Positions 37,398 through 47,470 of a DNA stretch of 64,000 bases are shown here, one piece after another. The stretch lies in NCBI RefSeq assembly GCF_030159995.1, contig NZ_BSNM01000011.1, positions 372,001-436,000 of the forward strand. Direction: 5' to 3'. The first letter of the stretch is position 1. The number at the start of each line of letters is the position of its first letter. A program made the position numbers and the translations under genes. The stretch comes from Litoribrevibacter albus (lineage in GTDB: Bacteria > Pseudomonadota > Gammaproteobacteria > Pseudomonadales > Litoribrevibacteraceae). The notes below the pieces were generated by a model. It was not told the DNA's origin and made no database searches. It worked only from the letters and a program-made list of their open reading frames with translations.

Positions 37398-40133
37398 TTA
37401 CAGCAAGCCTAGCTCTCTCGCCTTTGCAATGGCTTGTGTCCGGTTCTTAACACCCAACTTATTATTAATTTTACGTGCGTGCGTTTTCACCGTATTGAGC
37501 GAAATAAAGAGTTTGTCCGCTACCGCTTGATTCGAATGACCTTCCGCAATCAGCGCCAATACACCCTGCTCCCGATCACTCAGCGGAACACAGACATCAT
37601 TGCCAATGCTCAAATGCTCTCTAAGCCCTTCCAGGTGTTGCAACTGATAAATGAACTCACCCAACTCGCCTCGCTCATTTAACTTCGCCAACATAGGTGC
37701 GACCTGCACACCTAACTCCATAAAGGGAGCGATGTAACTGCAGCTCATGGATTCCTGAAGAGCCCGTTTGAGCACTTTGGCTGATTGTTTGGTATCACCC
37801 AATGCGTCGTAACAGGTCGCCTGTAAGACCATCACAGGGATGTACATCACTGCACGTGATTCCACAGAGAGCTTACGCTGTAACTGATCACATAGCTCCA
37901 ACGCATGCTGCCACTGACCATGGGCACAACTCAAGCGAATGCCCAACAGATCCAGGTAATAACCCAAATGCGGCAACCATTCCAACAACGCTGGGTGCCA
38001 AAAATCCCGCTCGGCAAGGTCGTCGTAAATAGATTGAGCAATGCTCAGTTGTCCTTCATCGAGCTTGAGATAAGCTTTTACCAAATTCACTAATGGCTGG
38101 TAAAAATCATCAGGCACATTCCAGCAGTGCATCAAACGCTCAAGCTCAAAGATTCCCCGGTGCGCTTTTCGGTAAGAGCGTTTGCCACGATACAACAAGG
38201 CCTTTACAGAGAAGCCTAATACGATCATCGGATCTTCATTATGCAGCGCCGTTTTCACTCCTCGGTCACAGACATCATCTGCATTCAACCAATCCCCTTG
38301 AATCCATAAAATATAGGACTTCAACATCATCATTCGCCCATAAAACGGCGATTGAGTGCCCAGGGTTTGTTGATGCAGTAATGAAATGCCTTTATCGATG
38401 GAAGCCAGGGCTGAATGCCAGTCTCCGCGCTGTTGATGGTATCGACATAAATCAATCAGAACCGCTGATTCAAGACGCCCATCAGACCAGTTTCGGGCTT
38501 TCCGTAACGAGTTATTGATCTGTTGTTCACCCAGCGAAAAATCCCCGACAGCCAATGAAATTCTGGCTGAAAGAATCAGCGACATAGCTTCTGTGAGTTC
38601 GCCTTGATCCTCATGTGAACGATACTCTTCCACTAACGCCTTGGCTTTTTCATATTCTCCGAGATAACGCGCACACCAGGCACGAATCAACAACACCAGG
38701 GACGTTAATCCATGTTCTTGGACATCCGCTTCAGAAATGTTATCCAGCCAGGTTAACGCCCGACGGAAATCCATTGAATAAGCCCAGGCCCACGCCATTG
38801 AAGAACAGAGCTTAGGACTGGAATTCATTACTTCGGGCGTGAGTAAGGTTTCAAGTTTTCTCAACTGGTGAAAACCGTGCTGCTGCAGTAAAAAGTCTGA
38901 CGACTTTTCAGCCACCGAGAGTATGACGTCGGCTTTTCCTAAATAGGTGCAGAGATTGATAGCTTCAGAGAAGGCTTGATGCTGGACAAACCACTCGGCA
39001 GATTTAACTATCCAGGACTCTAATTTTTCTTTAGAAATGGCCTTCAAATGGGTTTCAACGAGCCAGCTCCGATGAACAGGATTGAATAAAAAGTAATTGG
39101 TGCTGGCGCCTTCCGGTGGCGACTGTAGGATCAATTGCTCTTTGATCACGTTGAAACACAGAGCCCCTTGTTCGCCGAAAACATCGGTACAAAACTGCTC
39201 AGAAACACGTTCAACCAATGACAAAACCGCCAAAACATGAGTGGTCTGATGTAGTTCAGGCAAATTGAATTGTTCAGCCAAAAAAGAGCTGAGCCTCGAC
39301 AATAAAATAGGCTCATCTAAGGCAGCAGAAGCACTCAATGATGAGAGTTCTTTCACCATCACCTCAACAGCCAAAGGCCAGCCAAGGGTTTTCTGCATAA
39401 TGTAATTGGCACGATCTTCAGCATCAGGTACATGTAACTGCACCAAACGAGCCATGACATCACTGTAGCCCATGGAGAAATCCATATACTGCATCAGCTG
39501 AGGCTGAATATTGATCATCACAGGACTGTTGATCAAAGCGTCATCGAGCTTCGAAGAGACCACTAGTATTTTTAAATCGGCAGGAGTGAAGCGTATTAAG
39601 GTTTCCAGAATGTAGCGTTCATCAGATGAGGTATTAACCCCATCCCAACCATTAATCACTAATAGTTTTTTTTGCTCAGCGGATTTTTCCTGCTCCGTCA
39701 TTGAATGGCGATTGATCCCTAAGAGAAATACCTCCAGAGCATCACGCCATCCATATTGAATTTCGCGTTGGATCTCTTCACTTGTAGGTTCAGACAGAGC
39801 TAACAGACTTTTAATGGCATCAAGTAAGTAACATAGGAAGTCTTCAACGCTCTCACCACCTCGGGACAGCTCAACCCATTCAGCCTGACCACCTTGCGCT
39901 ACAACAGAACGCGCATACGCGCTCACCGCTAGCGTTTTCCCATAGCCTTTAGGCGCACAGGCGAACAACAGACGCGATCGTTCCAGGCCATGTTCGACCG
40001 CTTCTTTGACTTTTGGGCGAACTGAAATACTGCCTTTCGCCGGAATTAATCGACGAGACGAATGCAATTTAAACAGAGAGGTAACTGGTGATTTATGCGT
40101 CATTTCCATAGTTAATAACGTAGTCCGCTTCAC
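37398..40133 (-). CDS. LAL-type (MalT-like) LuxR-family transcriptional regulator
   Basis: LAL proteins are large ATP-binding activators that respond to a small ligand, often through a TPR-like sensor. The 911 residues show Walker A APKGYGKT at 60-67, a Walker B-like LLVINGWD near 155, and a long helical TPR-like region from about 330 to 820. A LuxR helix-turn-helix forms the C-terminus (LSDREQGVLALIAEGHSNQAV, then LFISLNTVKTHARKINNKLGV as separate helices). Walker B is not the usual LLVIDD. The start is GTG at 40133; ATG codons follow at codons 9 and 11. It adjoins the lipase-DUF1302-DUF1329 unit on the same strand but is separated by a terminator, and is the natural candidate for its activator. 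Confidence 0.9.
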   Translation of the reverse strand: MKRTTLLTMEMTHKSPVTSLFKLHSSRRLIPAKGSISVRPKVKEAVEHGLERSRLLFACAPKGYGKTLAVSAYARSVVAQGGQAEWVELSRGGESVEDFLCYLLDAIKSLLALSEPTSEEIQREIQYGWRDALEVFLLGINRHSMTEQEKSAEQKKLLVINGWDGVNTSSDERYILETLIRFTPADLKILVVSSKLDDALINSPVMINIQPQLMQYMDFSMGYSDVMARLVQLHVPDAEDRANYIMQKTLGWPLAVEVMVKELSSLSASAALDEPILLSRLSSFLAEQFNLPELHQTTHVLAVLSLVERVSEQFCTDVFGEQGALCFNVIKEQLILQSPPEGASTNYFLFNPVHRSWLVETHLKAISKEKLESWIVKSAEWFVQHQAFSEAINLCTYLGKADVILSVAEKSSDFLLQQHGFHQLRKLETLLTPEVMNSSPKLCSSMAWAWAYSMDFRRALTWLDNISEADVQEHGLTSLVLLIRAWCARYLGEYEKAKALVEEYRSHEDQGELTEAMSLILSARISLAVGDFSLGEQQINNSLRKARNWSDGRLESAVLIDLCRYHQQRGDWHSALASIDKGISLLHQQTLGTQSPFYGRMMMLKSYILWIQGDWLNADDVCDRGVKTALHNEDPMIVLGFSVKALLYRGKRSYRKAHRGIFELERLMHCWNVPDDFYQPLVNLVKAYLKLDEGQLSIAQSIYDDLAERDFWHPALLEWLPHLGYYLDLLGIRLSCAHGQWQHALELCDQLQRKLSVESRAVMYIPVMVLQATCYDALGDTKQSAKVLKRALQESMSCSYIAPFMELGVQVAPMLAKLNERGELGEFIYQLQHLEGLREHLSIGNDVCVPLSDREQGVLALIAEGHSNQAVADKLFISLNTVKTHARKINNKLGVKNRTQAIAKARELGLL

Positions 40134-40241
40134 TCAAGAAAAATTAGAATTATTATTCTAATATCGACGCATCATACTAAAGAGTGACTGCTAATTACAA
40201 AATTATCACCCCTAATCACACCAATTAATTTTTTTCAGGCA

Positions 40242-40270
40242 TAAAAAAACGCCCATATAGGGCGTTTTTC
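40242..40270 (-). terminator. Intrinsic terminator of the lipase-DUF1302-DUF1329 unit
   Basis: ACGCCC and GGGCGT (40249-40254 and 40260-40265) pair around ATATA, extended by A/T runs on both sides. On the minus strand the stem is followed by TTTTTTT. It lies 18 bases after the DUF1329 stop codon. Confidence 0.9.
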
Positions 40271-40287
40271 TGATGGTTCGATTCGAA

Positions 40288-41661
40288 TTAACGACGACCA
40301 GAACGACGTAACGCAGCAGGCGTATAGTCTTTTTCTGAACGCTCGAAGTTAAACTCGTAAGATTTACCTTCTTCGTTATCCAAACCAAGTACCAAGTAAC
40401 GGCCTGCTAGCAAATCATACAAAGATTCAACCGCATACCAAGGGATAACTGAATCGTAGAACTGCATCGCATGAGCTTCAGCCACACGCCATAGTTCACC
40501 ACGGCCATCGTAGTGATCAATTACAGACGCTGACCAGCTATCTTCATCAATGTAGAAAGTACGCTTCGCGTAAATGTGACGCTGACCTTCTTTAATGGTC
40601 GCTTCAACCTTCCATACACGGTGAAGTTCATAGCGAGTATGCTCAGGGTTCAAGTGACCTGGGCGAATGATGTCATCATACTTCAACGACTTAGAGTTCA
40701 ACTGGTAAGAGTTGTACGGAATGTACATTTCTTGCTTACCAACCAATTTCCAGTCATAACGATCTGGCGCACCATTGTACATGTCGAAGTTATCAGAAGT
40801 ACGTAGACCGTCCGCCGCAGTACCTGGACCATCGTAAGACACCTGAGGAGCACGACGTACACGACGCTGACCAGCGTTATACAACCAAGCTAAACGAGGC
40901 TCTTTTACCTGATCCAGTGTTTCGTGAACAAGCAAAACGTTACCCGCCAAACGCGCTGGTGCAAGTACTTGCTGTTTAAAGTAGAACAAGATGTTCGAAG
41001 GCTGACTTAGATCCACACCTTTAAGGTTAGAACGGAACGTAAACTCATCCTGGAACTTAACCAAGGTATACGAACCATTCACCTGTGGCGTCGCCTGGTT
41101 GATGGTACGCATTACCGAACCACCACGATAACGTACGATATGGTTCCAAATGATTTTCAAACCTGCATCAGGATCATTCTGGTCAATAACAGGGAAAGGT
41201 ACAGCTTTGATGTAATTTCTTAGACCGTTACCACCATCAACTAACTCAGTATTAGAGGCGTTCTTTTTAATTACATCATAAAGCTCAGTAGGATATGCCG
41301 CCGTACGATGCGTTGGGTACACAGGAATATTGTATGTACCGTATTTGGTCAACATGGCCTTTTGGCCTTCAGACAACTTGTCTGCATACTGAGCCATATT
41401 GCCAGCATCGATAGTGAACTTAGGCGTTTCACCAGCAAATGGCGAAATGTAGTTCGAACCATCAAAACCGGCAGGAGGTGCAGAAATACCACCATCCCAA
41501 GCAGGAATATCACCGCCATTACCGGCTTTTTCAGCACCGATTGGCGTAAGGTCAGCACCTAAACGCGCTGCCTCTGCTTCAGAAACCTTTGCCCATGCAC
41601 TTGACGCTGCTACTGATAAAGCCAGTGCACCACTCAACACTAAAGTGTTTTTCAGTTTCAT
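40288..41661 (-). CDS. DUF1329 exported protein of the lipid locus
   Basis: This 457-residue protein has a signal peptide (LALSVAASSAWAK) and the DUF1329 hallmarks: the IPAWDGGISAPPAGFDGSNY block, RTAAYPTELYDVI, IWNHIVRYRGG, LVHETLDQVKEPRLAW, the GQRRVRRAP segment and YELHRVWKVEA. The family has a lipoprotein-carrier-like fold and usually accompanies DUF1302 proteins; a role as a periplasmic carrier of a hydrophobic compound is inferred, not shown. AAAGGG lies before the ATG at 41661. It is the last gene of the three-gene unit. Its paralogue lies at 13498-14820. Confidence 0.92.
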   Translation of the reverse strand: MKLKNTLVLSGALALSVAASSAWAKVSEAEAARLGADLTPIGAEKAGNGGDIPAWDGGISAPPAGFDGSNYISPFAGETPKFTIDAGNMAQYADKLSEGQKAMLTKYGTYNIPVYPTHRTAAYPTELYDVIKKNASNTELVDGGNGLRNYIKAVPFPVIDQNDPDAGLKIIWNHIVRYRGGSVMRTINQATPQVNGSYTLVKFQDEFTFRSNLKGVDLSQPSNILFYFKQQVLAPARLAGNVLLVHETLDQVKEPRLAWLYNAGQRRVRRAPQVSYDGPGTAADGLRTSDNFDMYNGAPDRYDWKLVGKQEMYIPYNSYQLNSKSLKYDDIIRPGHLNPEHTRYELHRVWKVEATIKEGQRHIYAKRTFYIDEDSWSASVIDHYDGRGELWRVAEAHAMQFYDSVIPWYAVESLYDLLAGRYLVLGLDNEEGKSYEFNFERSEKDYTPAALRRSGRR

Positions 41662-41772
41662 ATTGAACCCTTTAATTAATTTCCACCCTACAAGGTGGGG
41701 CAAACATCATAATTCTTATTTGCCCGTCCTTGGCCACTACTCATTCCATCGACGTTATTCGTTATTTTCAGC

Positions 41773-43584
41773 TTAGAATGAATAGCTCAAACTTGCATAT
41801 GCGTTATCGCGGTCATCCAAGTCGTTGTAATCCGCATTATTAAAGAACGCGGTGTAACCTACAGACGCCTTCCAAGCATTCAAGTAAAGTGCATTAACAC
41901 CCATATTCAATGCCATACGGTCTTCAATGAACTGGCTGCCTGGCTCAGGTCCATTACCATCCACATCATGAGACCAAGCGAAGAATGGCTCCAGGTTCAC
42001 ACCAGCAAATGCGTTGTTGTATTCCAACTTACCACGAATACGGTAGCCCCAAGACAACTCAGTCGTGTAGCCATCTTGCGTACAATAATCAGGGTTGTCG
42101 TTAGCACCGGTTTTACCAGTCTCTCCACAGCTTGAAAGTCCTGGATAAGTGTACGCACCGATACCGTATGCTCCAGAACGACCAAAGCGAGCATCATTCT
42201 GATCAGGAAGATCTCTTACATAAGTCGCACCTACTTCACCCGCAAGAGTCAAACGACTTGCACCTAGCACCTGATCAAAGAATTTAATCATGGTCATTTG
42301 TGCCTGAACTATGTCAAATCGATCCCAACCCTCAACACGCTGGCCTTGCAATTGAGAAATCTCATTTGCCTCCAAACCATATTGCTTCTTAGCAATATCA
42401 ATAGCAGCGACAGAAGGTAAACCAATCACACCATGTACCAAATCAAACGCATTGTATTGAACAGGTACGTCTTGCTTATAGCTCACTTCACCGGATAACG
42501 AGATACCACCCTCTACACTGGTGTTGAAGCTGATCCCCATCAATTTTATACGTTCAGGATAAGCAAGATTGAAGTAACCATAATCAGTACCTTGTTGAAG
42601 AACCTGTCCTTCAATTACAGGAATCTTGCTATGGAACTGCATATAGTAGAAACCAAACTCGGTATCATTCAACTCTTCAGCATAATAACGTAGCGCGATA
42701 CCAAACTGGTCACGATCATCAGGCTCATTATCAGGGGTGTGAATAACTGCAGGATAGCCTGCCTCTGCATACGCATTATCATCAACACCAGGAATGGTTG
42801 ATAACAATACGTTTCCACAGTCAACATTCGTAGCAAAGTCAATAGTTGAGTAGAAGGTTCCACAAGGATCCACTTCTGTTTTACGCCACTTCAACTGATA
42901 GTACGCTTCCATTGACAGCGCATCGGTCAAACCCACTGAGGCATAAAGCATTTCAACAGGAAGCAGAATGTCTTTAACTTCTGCACCTGGCGTACGAGCA
43001 GCAGTCGCATCAACCGGGTTAGTCGAGTTAATACCACCTTGGATAAAGGTAGACTCACCCCATGAAATTACTTGCTTACCAGCACGTAAACTTAAAGGAG
43101 TTTCATCTTCACCTAGGTAAGTATTCCACCAAACAAAGGCATCCAGAAGATCAACATCTGACCCTGCGTCGTCTCGTGCTGATGCACTCAATTCATCATG
43201 CTCACGAGACTCATCCTGCAGTTCAAAATCATAAAAGGATTTAACACGACCAAACGCACCAACATCACCATAAGTGAATTCAATATCATTGGTCATAGTC
43301 AGTTTTTTAGTATAGGTATGGCCTTTTTTAAAGTTCAACGTACCATCATCGTAGTTATACGTTGAGCCTTCACCAGAATTACCATCGTAATCCGTGTTAG
43401 AACGAGCAACTCGACCCAGATTAGGATCTTCTGTACGCCATGCAGCAGACGCAGTGATTTGAGTATCAATTTGAAGAGATCCTTCTTCACCCACATCAAA
43501 TTGAGCAGCTGAAGCTGATAACGAAACTGTTGCCATTGATACAGCCACAGCTAGGTCACGAATCATAAACTTTCTTTTTGTCAT
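41773..43584 (-). CDS. DUF1302 outer-membrane protein
   Basis: This is a 603-residue exported protein that is predicted to form an outer-membrane beta-barrel. The signal peptide ends in LSASAA and is followed by FDVGEEGSLQIDTQIT. The body is made of alternating strands rich in Tyr, Gly and Asp, and the last residues are YASLSYSF, the terminal Phe being typical of barrel proteins recognised by BamA. DUF1302 members often occur with DUF1329 and lipases, and are thought to be channels or hydrophobe-binding barrels; this is not established biochemically. I use the ATG at 43584, because GGAG precedes it. Confidence 0.92.
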   Translation of the reverse strand: MTKRKFMIRDLAVAVSMATVSLSASAAQFDVGEEGSLQIDTQITASAAWRTEDPNLGRVARSNTDYDGNSGEGSTYNYDDGTLNFKKGHTYTKKLTMTNDIEFTYGDVGAFGRVKSFYDFELQDESREHDELSASARDDAGSDVDLLDAFVWWNTYLGEDETPLSLRAGKQVISWGESTFIQGGINSTNPVDATAARTPGAEVKDILLPVEMLYASVGLTDALSMEAYYQLKWRKTEVDPCGTFYSTIDFATNVDCGNVLLSTIPGVDDNAYAEAGYPAVIHTPDNEPDDRDQFGIALRYYAEELNDTEFGFYYMQFHSKIPVIEGQVLQQGTDYGYFNLAYPERIKLMGISFNTSVEGGISLSGEVSYKQDVPVQYNAFDLVHGVIGLPSVAAIDIAKKQYGLEANEISQLQGQRVEGWDRFDIVQAQMTMIKFFDQVLGASRLTLAGEVGATYVRDLPDQNDARFGRSGAYGIGAYTYPGLSSCGETGKTGANDNPDYCTQDGYTTELSWGYRIRGKLEYNNAFAGVNLEPFFAWSHDVDGNGPEPGSQFIEDRMALNMGVNALYLNAWKASVGYTAFFNNADYNDLDDRDNAYASLSYSF

Positions 43585-43646
43585 TATTTTATTCTCCACG
43601 GCCTGCTTCAGCGAAGCAGGCAAAATTTCTTAGCTGGGTTAATGAT

Positions 43647-46600
43647 CTAAGGTGCTGTAGTTGCTTCAATTGAGCCAGCAGCAACAGATCCAACACTCAC
43701 AACAGTGCCAGAGAAGTTAATAAAGCTCTGAACAATCGCTGTCATTTCCTGTTCATTCGCGTCAGGATCAGCCGTCAACAAAGAATTCAACTCGAAAGTA
43801 TTGTGATCTGGATTTGGATCCGCTTCTGTTCCAGCATGATTTGAATGGAAGCGTACCGCCACTTGTTGTAGTGAAGTACCATCACCTGTTGCACCTGCGG
43901 TAATGTCCGTAAGCCCCATAGCAATATTTTGCGGCTCAGTACCCACTAGAGGTGCAGAGAAACCAGCCATATTGTTGGCCGTATTAGCAACTGGTGCTTT
44001 TGCATAAATGTAAGGGCGAGAATCATCCGCACTGTTTAGAACAGAATCGTCATCCTCAACCATGATAGAAAGCACACCAGTGGTATTAGTCACCAACGGG
44101 CTTGAGTAGCTGGCAGAAAGAGACAAAGGATCAACTGAATCCAGAGTACCTTGCAGGACTCTCATAAATGCCTCAAAGCTTGCAGAGCCTTGCGGAATTC
44201 CGAGAGCAGTCAAACCAGCAATTACAGGAGGGGCATACTCAGGAGAGTGCTCATTTAGCTTAGCTAATGAACCACTACCATTAACAAGCGTTACTGTTTG
44301 AAGATGAGGTAAGTTGGAGTTACCACAACCTAGCACATTAAGTGACTTCACTTCGTCACTCGCAGCGACAGCAGCTGCAGTACCCGCAGGAATTGCGCCA
44401 CCCGAACCATCTTCAATTGGCTGCAACGTATCTAGTACAAACGTAGAAGCCTGATCACAAGCCAAATTATCAGTGCCTAGAGCTGTTGATAAAGCACCTT
44501 GGAAAGTAGCATTCAGCGTTGGATTACCAGTATCCAGCTGTGCAATAGCACCTTGCACAATGGCATTATTGTTAACGTTATAGAAACCAACGGTGTTGTT
44601 AATTGAAGCGTAGGACGCACCAAGAATCGCACCAAACGAGTGGCCTACAAAGTTAACCAGACTCTTAGTACCGTCGTGCTGAGGTAACGTTACACCAACT
44701 TCAGTTGAAATATTACCGAGTGATGCACCAAGGTTAAGAAGCCCCATCACCGATTGACGGAAGTTATCACGTGTAATCTGGAAATGAAGTGGATAAACAA
44801 ACAACTTACCAGATTCAGAAGAACCATCTACTAGATCTGCAGCAGAAATAGCACGTGGCGTTGAACCATTATCAGTTGTTAAACCAAAGTGATTCTCATT
44901 CACCATGTACTGACCAAGGGTTGCAGTTTGATAACCTTGATAAGCCAATGCCGCCTGAATAGCCGGATCAGTAACGTCGTAGTTATCCGTCGTAGATACT
45001 GTCTGATAAGCAGTCGCATATGCCACTTGAGTAGCAGTTGGAGCAGGATTTGAGTTATCAGCAGCATAAGCAGCAACAGTGGTAACCGCATCATCGATCG
45101 CTGCGACAGTACTGGAAACAGAAACAAATACATTATAAACAGCTTGTTCTTCAGCAGTTGGAGAACCGCCAGCCACAGCAGCCAAAGCTGCTGCCACAGT
45201 CGCAGTATCAATACCAGCTGCTTCAGCAGTAACCGCTACTTTAGAAGTTGTATCAACAGTAGTTGCATTAAGCGGACTTAACTTAGCCCCCGTCGATGTC
45301 AAATCAATCAAACCTAGTGCATCAACAAAGTCCGTAGGTTCCAAACCATGCAAAGCATAATCCATTGCAACAACGGCATAACCCGCCGCCGTCATTTGCT
45401 TAGCAAACGAGATAGCAATTGAACGGTTAGTACCTAAACCATGTTGATAAATAATGGTCTGTGTAGGAGCACCAGCAGGTAAAAAGACTTCAATCGGCGC
45501 TTGTAATGTCCCTGTAGCTTTTGCGAACGGGAAGAAGCGGGTTACTTTTTCCGTAGGAGGAGTAATAGCCCCTAATGCTTCAAAACCAGCACCCAATGTT
45601 GCAGCCAGATCATCAATCTCATCGTTTGCTTGCCATTTCGCATTGATCACATTTGCCGCTGTTAATTGTTCAGCCGGATCAGCCGCTTTAGCCAAATCCT
45701 GATAGAAGGATGGAGCAGTCAAGAAATATGGTAGGTCAATAGTACCTACACGAACGTCCATACCCTCAATTACTTCAGTCTTGGTAATGTTGATCGCTCT
45801 TGGTTGTGGCGCGTTAAAAGTAGCTGCCACAGTTGGGTGCGCTTGTGCAGCCTGCAATGCAGAATTAGCCAAACCAGGAGCAGTCATCACACTAAGCACT
45901 TCATTCGTACCACCCGTAGTGAACGAATAAGACATTACAACAGAATCCGGTGTTGCTGCCGAAGCCTGCGTAATTGCAGCGGTTGCAGTTGCCAAATCAA
46001 CAATGGTTGTATAATCAATGCCAAAGTCAGCTAGTAACTGCTGGTTCTCTGTACTTAACAATTCACCTTGGGTACCACTAGAGGCCAAATATAATAAATG
46101 GTTTGTTAATGCATCAGTCAGAATCGTGGCAACATAACCACCAGCTAAAGTTTCATACCCTTGTACCAGTGAACGAACAGGTTCTAAAGCAACAGGGATA
46201 ACTTCGTCACCACCAATCGCGTTATATTGCACACTAGGATTAACCGACTCACCTTCTGACGTTTTAATACCGTTAGTCAAAAACACCATATAACGAGTAG
46301 CGCCATCCAAAGGCTCTAATGGAGTAATGCGCAATACGGAATTTTCAGTACCGCCAGTATGGGTAATCACTTCTGCACGGAAGTTTGGTGTATCACCAAA
46401 CGACTCAGAAATCGTTGTGACATCAGAACCATCTAAAGCAGCTGGATTGATATAAGTTAACTCGCCATTTGCAAGACAACCAGTAATTGGATCTCGATCA
46501 TTACCATCAGCGTCCTGACAATCCACCAACTGAACAAGGAAAACACTTTGGTTAGCTACTACAGTTGTCGCATCAATTGAACCAGAGAAAGGCAGATCAA

Positions 46601-46970
46601 TCTGAGCAAGAACTGAAGCACCATCCATATCAGCCAGAGCATTGGTTACAGGATTGAAGTTTGTACCGGTAGTTCCTGTATCAGGATCAATAAACTTGAA
46701 CGAGTTACTTGTTTCACCAGAAAATACGATCGTTCCATCGGTTGTTCCCGAATATTGAAGATCACTTGGGACTGGAACTACAGAAGCACCAGGATCATAC
46801 AGAGGGTAAGTCCCTGGGTTATTTACTAGATCCAAAGAACCTTGATCAGCTCCACGCTGGTCTGGATTCCCACCATTTGAATCTACGGAACCTGTACTGT
46901 CCGTACCAGAACAACCAGCTAGGCCTAAGCCTGCAGCAATGGCAAGACTCAGAAGAGATTTCTTCAACAT
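43647..46970 (-). CDS. VolA/Pla-1-type surface lipase lipoprotein
   Basis: This is a 1107-residue predicted lipase of the bacterial virulence factor lipase family, which includes Vibrio VolA, a surface-exposed lysophospholipase. It has a signal peptide with a lipobox GLAGCSG near residue 20. An N-terminal family domain follows (PVTNALADMDGASVLAQIDLP, about residues 100-280). The alpha/beta-hydrolase domain has YQHGLGTNRS as oxyanion region and the nucleophile motif GHSFG near residue 778. An Ala/Thr-rich segment of about 90 residues near 575-665 is unusual and makes it longer than VolA. The C-terminal HSNHAG is the likely catalytic His. AAGG is well placed for the ATG at 46970. It heads the three-gene unit. 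Confidence 0.88.
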   Translation of the reverse strand: MLKKSLLSLAIAAGLGLAGCSGTDSTGSVDSNGGNPDQRGADQGSLDLVNNPGTYPLYDPGASVVPVPSDLQYSGTTDGTIVFSGETSNSFKFIDPDTGTTGTNFNPVTNALADMDGASVLAQIDLPFSGSIDATTVVANQSVFLVQLVDCQDADGNDRDPITGCLANGELTYINPAALDGSDVTTISESFGDTPNFRAEVITHTGGTENSVLRITPLEPLDGATRYMVFLTNGIKTSEGESVNPSVQYNAIGGDEVIPVALEPVRSLVQGYETLAGGYVATILTDALTNHLLYLASSGTQGELLSTENQQLLADFGIDYTTIVDLATATAAITQASAATPDSVVMSYSFTTGGTNEVLSVMTAPGLANSALQAAQAHPTVAATFNAPQPRAINITKTEVIEGMDVRVGTIDLPYFLTAPSFYQDLAKAADPAEQLTAANVINAKWQANDEIDDLAATLGAGFEALGAITPPTEKVTRFFPFAKATGTLQAPIEVFLPAGAPTQTIIYQHGLGTNRSIAISFAKQMTAAGYAVVAMDYALHGLEPTDFVDALGLIDLTSTGAKLSPLNATTVDTTSKVAVTAEAAGIDTATVAAALAAVAGGSPTAEEQAVYNVFVSVSSTVAAIDDAVTTVAAYAADNSNPAPTATQVAYATAYQTVSTTDNYDVTDPAIQAALAYQGYQTATLGQYMVNENHFGLTTDNGSTPRAISAADLVDGSSESGKLFVYPLHFQITRDNFRQSVMGLLNLGASLGNISTEVGVTLPQHDGTKSLVNFVGHSFGAILGASYASINNTVGFYNVNNNAIVQGAIAQLDTGNPTLNATFQGALSTALGTDNLACDQASTFVLDTLQPIEDGSGGAIPAGTAAAVAASDEVKSLNVLGCGNSNLPHLQTVTLVNGSGSLAKLNEHSPEYAPPVIAGLTALGIPQGSASFEAFMRVLQGTLDSVDPLSLSASYSSPLVTNTTGVLSIMVEDDDSVLNSADDSRPYIYAKAPVANTANNMAGFSAPLVGTEPQNIAMGLTDITAGATGDGTSLQQVAVRFHSNHAGTEADPNPDHNTFELNSLLTADPDANEQEMTAIVQSFINFSGTVVSVGSVAAGSIEATTAP

Positions 46971-47470
46971 ATGCAACCTTGTCTGACTTTTATTGTTTAT
47001 CTTTATTAAGTAGCGGTATTTGTTGGGTGGAGAATTCCTAACCCTATCAATCCACTATGCGAATAACATCACAATATAGCGGAGGAGTTCCCCGCATGAG
47101 ATCACCCTAAAGGATGATTCCATTTGATTTCTTTGCCATTCCGGCCAAATAGCAACAAGAACACCAAAGAAATTTACATTCTGTTACAAGGTAGTAGGAA
47201 TTCCCCATAGTTCAAGCAAGCCAATTAGGATTCCTCCTACTTCTGACTTATAATGCCGCACACTTTTTATACTTGGCTTGATGTAAACGCAGTCTTTTTA
47301 TTAGGTCTGCAATTCTAAGAGCCAGGAAATAGAGCTATTAAATGTAAGAGTTCCGAACTTTTATTGTTACAGCTCGTATTATTAAGGAAGGATTAGTTAA
47401 CGCTGCGAACAACGCTCTGTCACGAAAAGCGAGTGTAGCCGTTAAGCCCTTCATTCAGATGGAGATAAAT
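46971..47470. promoter_or_regulatory. Divergent control region between the lipase unit and the thiolase gene
   Basis: This 500-base region has no gene I can support. It should contain the promoters of the lipase unit (leftward) and of the thiolase gene (rightward). A plausible rightward promoter is TTAGGA (47225-47230), 18 bases, then TATAAT (47249-47254), giving a 5' untranslated region of about 200 bases. GGAKGA, the core of the MalT box, occurs three times: GGAGGA at 47081, GGATGA at 47112, and GGAGGA on the minus strand at 47232-47237. These are candidates for LAL-regulator binding. Confidence 0.45.

Noticed and set aside
44900-45211. A 103-codon frame in another frame of the lipase Ala/Thr-rich segment, rich in Leu and Trp
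   Set aside because: It is a frame-shifted reading of the repetitive Ala/Thr codons and has no start context.
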